Assembly: GCA_017420845.1 (NCBI GenBank)
Contig: JAFQOC010000526.1
Location: 1-7,181 of the forward strand
Length of the DNA: 7,181 nt
DNA from: Clostridia bacterium
GTDB lineage: Bacteria > Bacillota > Clostridia > Oscillospirales > CAG-272
Reading direction: 5' to 3'
A program made the position numbers and the translations under genes. The notes under the pieces are model-generated. The model was not told the DNA's origin. It was given only the letters and a program-made list of their open reading frames with translations, and searched no databases. How positions within the stretch are numbered: position 1 is the first letter of the stretch; each line of letters opens with the position of its first letter. This document shows, piece by piece, positions 5,643-7,181 of this stretch.

Positions 5643-7181
5643 TTACGGATTTTGCGCGCGGACAGCTTCGATGCCCTCATCCGCGAGGCGATCCAGCAGA
5701 TCAAGAGTAGGGGGAGTGCTTTGGGCCGTGGGGTCGAGTCCCAACAGCTCATAGGCGACCCATCTGAAAAGCTTCTTGCTTTCCCATTCGACCTCGTCAT
5801 AGGGCTTGGGACTGCCTAAATAATCCGCGTCCTCTATGGAATACTGCAGGATGAAGGGGATCGCACCGTCTCCCAAGGCTTGAAGGGATCGGTAGGTGTC
5901 GGGATAATGGGTAGACACGGGAAACTTCAGATCCTCCCGGGCTTCCTTGTCGGTCAGCCACAGGGTGTCCAACAGTCCGTAGACCTCGGCGCGGAGCGCA
6001 AAGGAATCAGGACCGTAGCGGTTCAGAAATTCCAGCAAGAAGGTGGCGCAGCGCTGGGTATAGGGGCCTCCTTGAGGTAGGCAGATCCAGGAGGTGGCGG
6101 GGTCTCCCGTGACACCCAGCGTATGGTAGGCCACTGTCAGGATGACGTTGCGTTCAAACGTTTCCCATTTGTCGGGGTAGTTGCTGTATAACACCTCCGG
6201 TCGGGCGGAGGCAACGTATTCCATCATATAGGGAATGGAATCCACGCCAAGCACCGACAGCGCGTTGTAGGCCTCGCGGAAGCCGGGGGTGTCGGCGGTG
6301 GGGAAGCCCATGGCATTGCCGTTATAGAGGATGGCATCAAAGTAGTCCGAGGCGTTGAAGCTGTCCAGCAGGTCATACACCTCCTGTTTCATGCCCTCAA
6401 AGCGGAAGGAAGGCTCTACCGTATCCAGTAAGGCGCGGGCGTAGGTGCGGAATTCACTGAGAGAAGCCTTCTCGTCCACACCGAGCCATTGATCGGCGGA
6501 GGTCACGCCCATCATCTCGTAGACGCAGGCCAGATAGAAGGTCATGCGCTTCTCCATTACCGTGGGATTGAGGGAGGAGGAATTCGGCCCCTTTTGGAGA
6601 ACGTAGCGCAGGATATAGGGGATGGCATCTTCCCCAAGCGCCGCCACGGCATCGTATTTGTTCTTGAAAATTGCCGACGGAGGCGAGGAGAGCCGACCTA
6701 CGCCGTATTGGTTATAGTCCTCGTCGCTCCATTCGATGGCATTCAGGACAACGCACACGTCTGCCCAGTCGCGGACGGCATCCATGCCGTAGAGGTTGAT
6801 GAAATCCAGCAGAGGAATGGCGGCCTGATCCGCGTTGTAGTCGACCCGATCGTACGGATGGATCCAAACCTCATTATACCATTCGGTCACGCCCAGCATA
6901 TCGTAGACCGAGGCCATCAGGAATCCGCGGGAAGAAACGAAGTGGATGCTGTAATCATAATAACCATTGCACCACATTTCGGGATCCTCAAATATGATGT
7001 ATTCCAGAATGTAGGGGATGGATTCCTTGCCGTAGGCCGTGACGTACTCGTAGGCTTTGTCAGAACCCTCCCAGTAGGTAGCGGGGCCGATGGGATAGAA
7101 GGGGTTGCATATATACTCGGGGCAGTAATCGTAAATGTTGAAATTGTCCAGCATTTCGTAGGTGGCGGCCTTCAACTCCTC
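5643..7181 (-). CDS. Unrecognised tandem-repeat protein, C-terminal part (5' end outside window)
   Basis: I do not recognise a family with confidence. The visible 512 residues consist of four diverged repeats of about 125-132 residues. Each has a helix like EVYDLLDSFN, then a central motif of the form LGxDxIPYxLxY, then a helix ending in YxxLGVT, a tryptophan-containing loop (absent in the last copy), and FLxxYG. The motif occurs as ESIPYILEY, DAIPYILRY, DSIPYMMEY and GAIPFILQY. The protein is rich in Tyr, Asp and Glu and shows no transmembrane segment or catalytic motif in this part. A TTG at 7175-7173 could be mistaken for a start, but the frame stays open to the edge, and the preceding residues (EEL) continue the helix pattern seen in repeat 3 (EGM). 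The gene therefore extends beyond the window and may contain further repeats or an N-terminal domain. Alpha-helical repeats of this type could be a binding scaffold. A C-terminal region of a BlaR1/M56-like regulator or a lipoprotein is conceivable but unsupported here. Confidence 0.85.
   Translation of the reverse strand, partial: EELKAATYEMLDNFNIYDYCPEYICNPFYPIGPATYWEGSDKAYEYVTAYGKESIPYILEYIIFEDPEMWCNGYYDYSIHFVSSRGFLMASVYDMLGVTEWYNEVWIHPYDRVDYNADQAAIPLLDFINLYGMDAVRDWADVCVVLNAIEWSDEDYNQYGVGRLSSPPSAIFKNKYDAVAALGEDAIPYILRYVLQKGPNSSSLNPTVMEKRMTFYLACVYEMMGVTSADQWLGVDEKASLSEFRTYARALLDTVEPSFRFEGMKQEVYDLLDSFNASDYFDAILYNGNAMGFPTADTPGFREAYNALSVLGVDSIPYMMEYVASARPEVLYSNYPDKWETFERNVILTVAYHTLGVTGDPATSWICLPQGGPYTQRCATFLLEFLNRYGPDSFALRAEVYGLLDTLWLTDKEAREDLKFPVSTHYPDTYRSLQALGDGAIPFILQYSIEDADYLGSPKPYDEVEWESKKLFRWVAYELLGLDPTAQSTPPTLDLLDRLADEGIEAVRAQNP
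5646..7181 (-). repeat. Four diverged tandem protein repeats, about 125-132 codons each
   Basis: Approximate boundaries on the minus strand are: repeat 1, 7181-6786; repeat 2, 6785-6396; repeat 3, 6395-6012; repeat 4, 6011-5646. The anchor motif IPY/IPF recurs 132, 129 and 125 codons apart. The copies are conserved mainly at the helix cores (LLD, ALG, IPYxLxY, YxxLG) and differ widely elsewhere, so this is an old duplication rather than a DNA-level repeat. Repeat 4 is the most degenerate: it has LGLD instead of LGVT and lacks the tryptophan loop. Confidence 0.8.

Noticed and set aside
2531..5645. Possible operon of the repeat-protein gene with the GH123-like gene
   Set aside because: A strong intrinsic terminator at 5602-5636 and a near-consensus promoter at 5551-5579 lie between them, so they are most simply separate units.
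5496..5819. Small plus-strand frames around the promoter region
   Set aside because: They cross the promoter and terminator of the minus-strand genes, have no RBS, and are antisense to the repeat protein.

Overview
The window is GC-rich bacterial DNA whose protein-coding style, strong third-position G/C bias and AGGAAG-type ribosome binding site suggest a GC-rich member of the Clostridia, such as a gut Oscillospiraceae-like lineage. The lineage is an inference: no rRNA or other phylogenetic marker is present. There are three genes: one on the plus strand, and two on the minus strand that converge on it.

Layout. (1) Positions 1-101 are a non-coding leader with a small GC hairpin; its upstream part lies outside the window. 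(2) Positions 102-2531 (+) encode a three-module cobalamin-dependent methionine synthase (MetH: homocysteine, folate and B12 modules) without the C-terminal AdoMet reactivation domain. (3) Positions 2541-2578 hold a 16-bp hairpin terminator in the gap between convergent genes, with U-rich 3' flanks on both strands. (4) Positions 2603-5503 (-) encode a 966-residue, apparently cytoplasmic two-domain carbohydrate-active protein. Its N-terminal half is GH123-like (DUF4091) and its C-terminal half is a pectate-lyase/GH28-type right-handed beta-helix. It has its own clear sigma70-type promoter. (5) Positions 5602-5636 hold the terminator of the next minus-strand gene. (6) Positions 5643-7181 (-) encode the C-terminal part of an unrecognised protein made of four diverged repeats of about 125-132 residues. 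It runs off the right edge.

The three genes look like independent transcription units: metH is housekeeping one-carbon/methionine metabolism, the second gene is probably glycan catabolism, and the third is of unknown function. I see no operon linking them. I see no mobile element, CRISPR array, tRNA/rRNA, or defence or biosynthetic cassette. The two points most worth following are the GH123-like/beta-helix fusion and the tandem-repeat protein.
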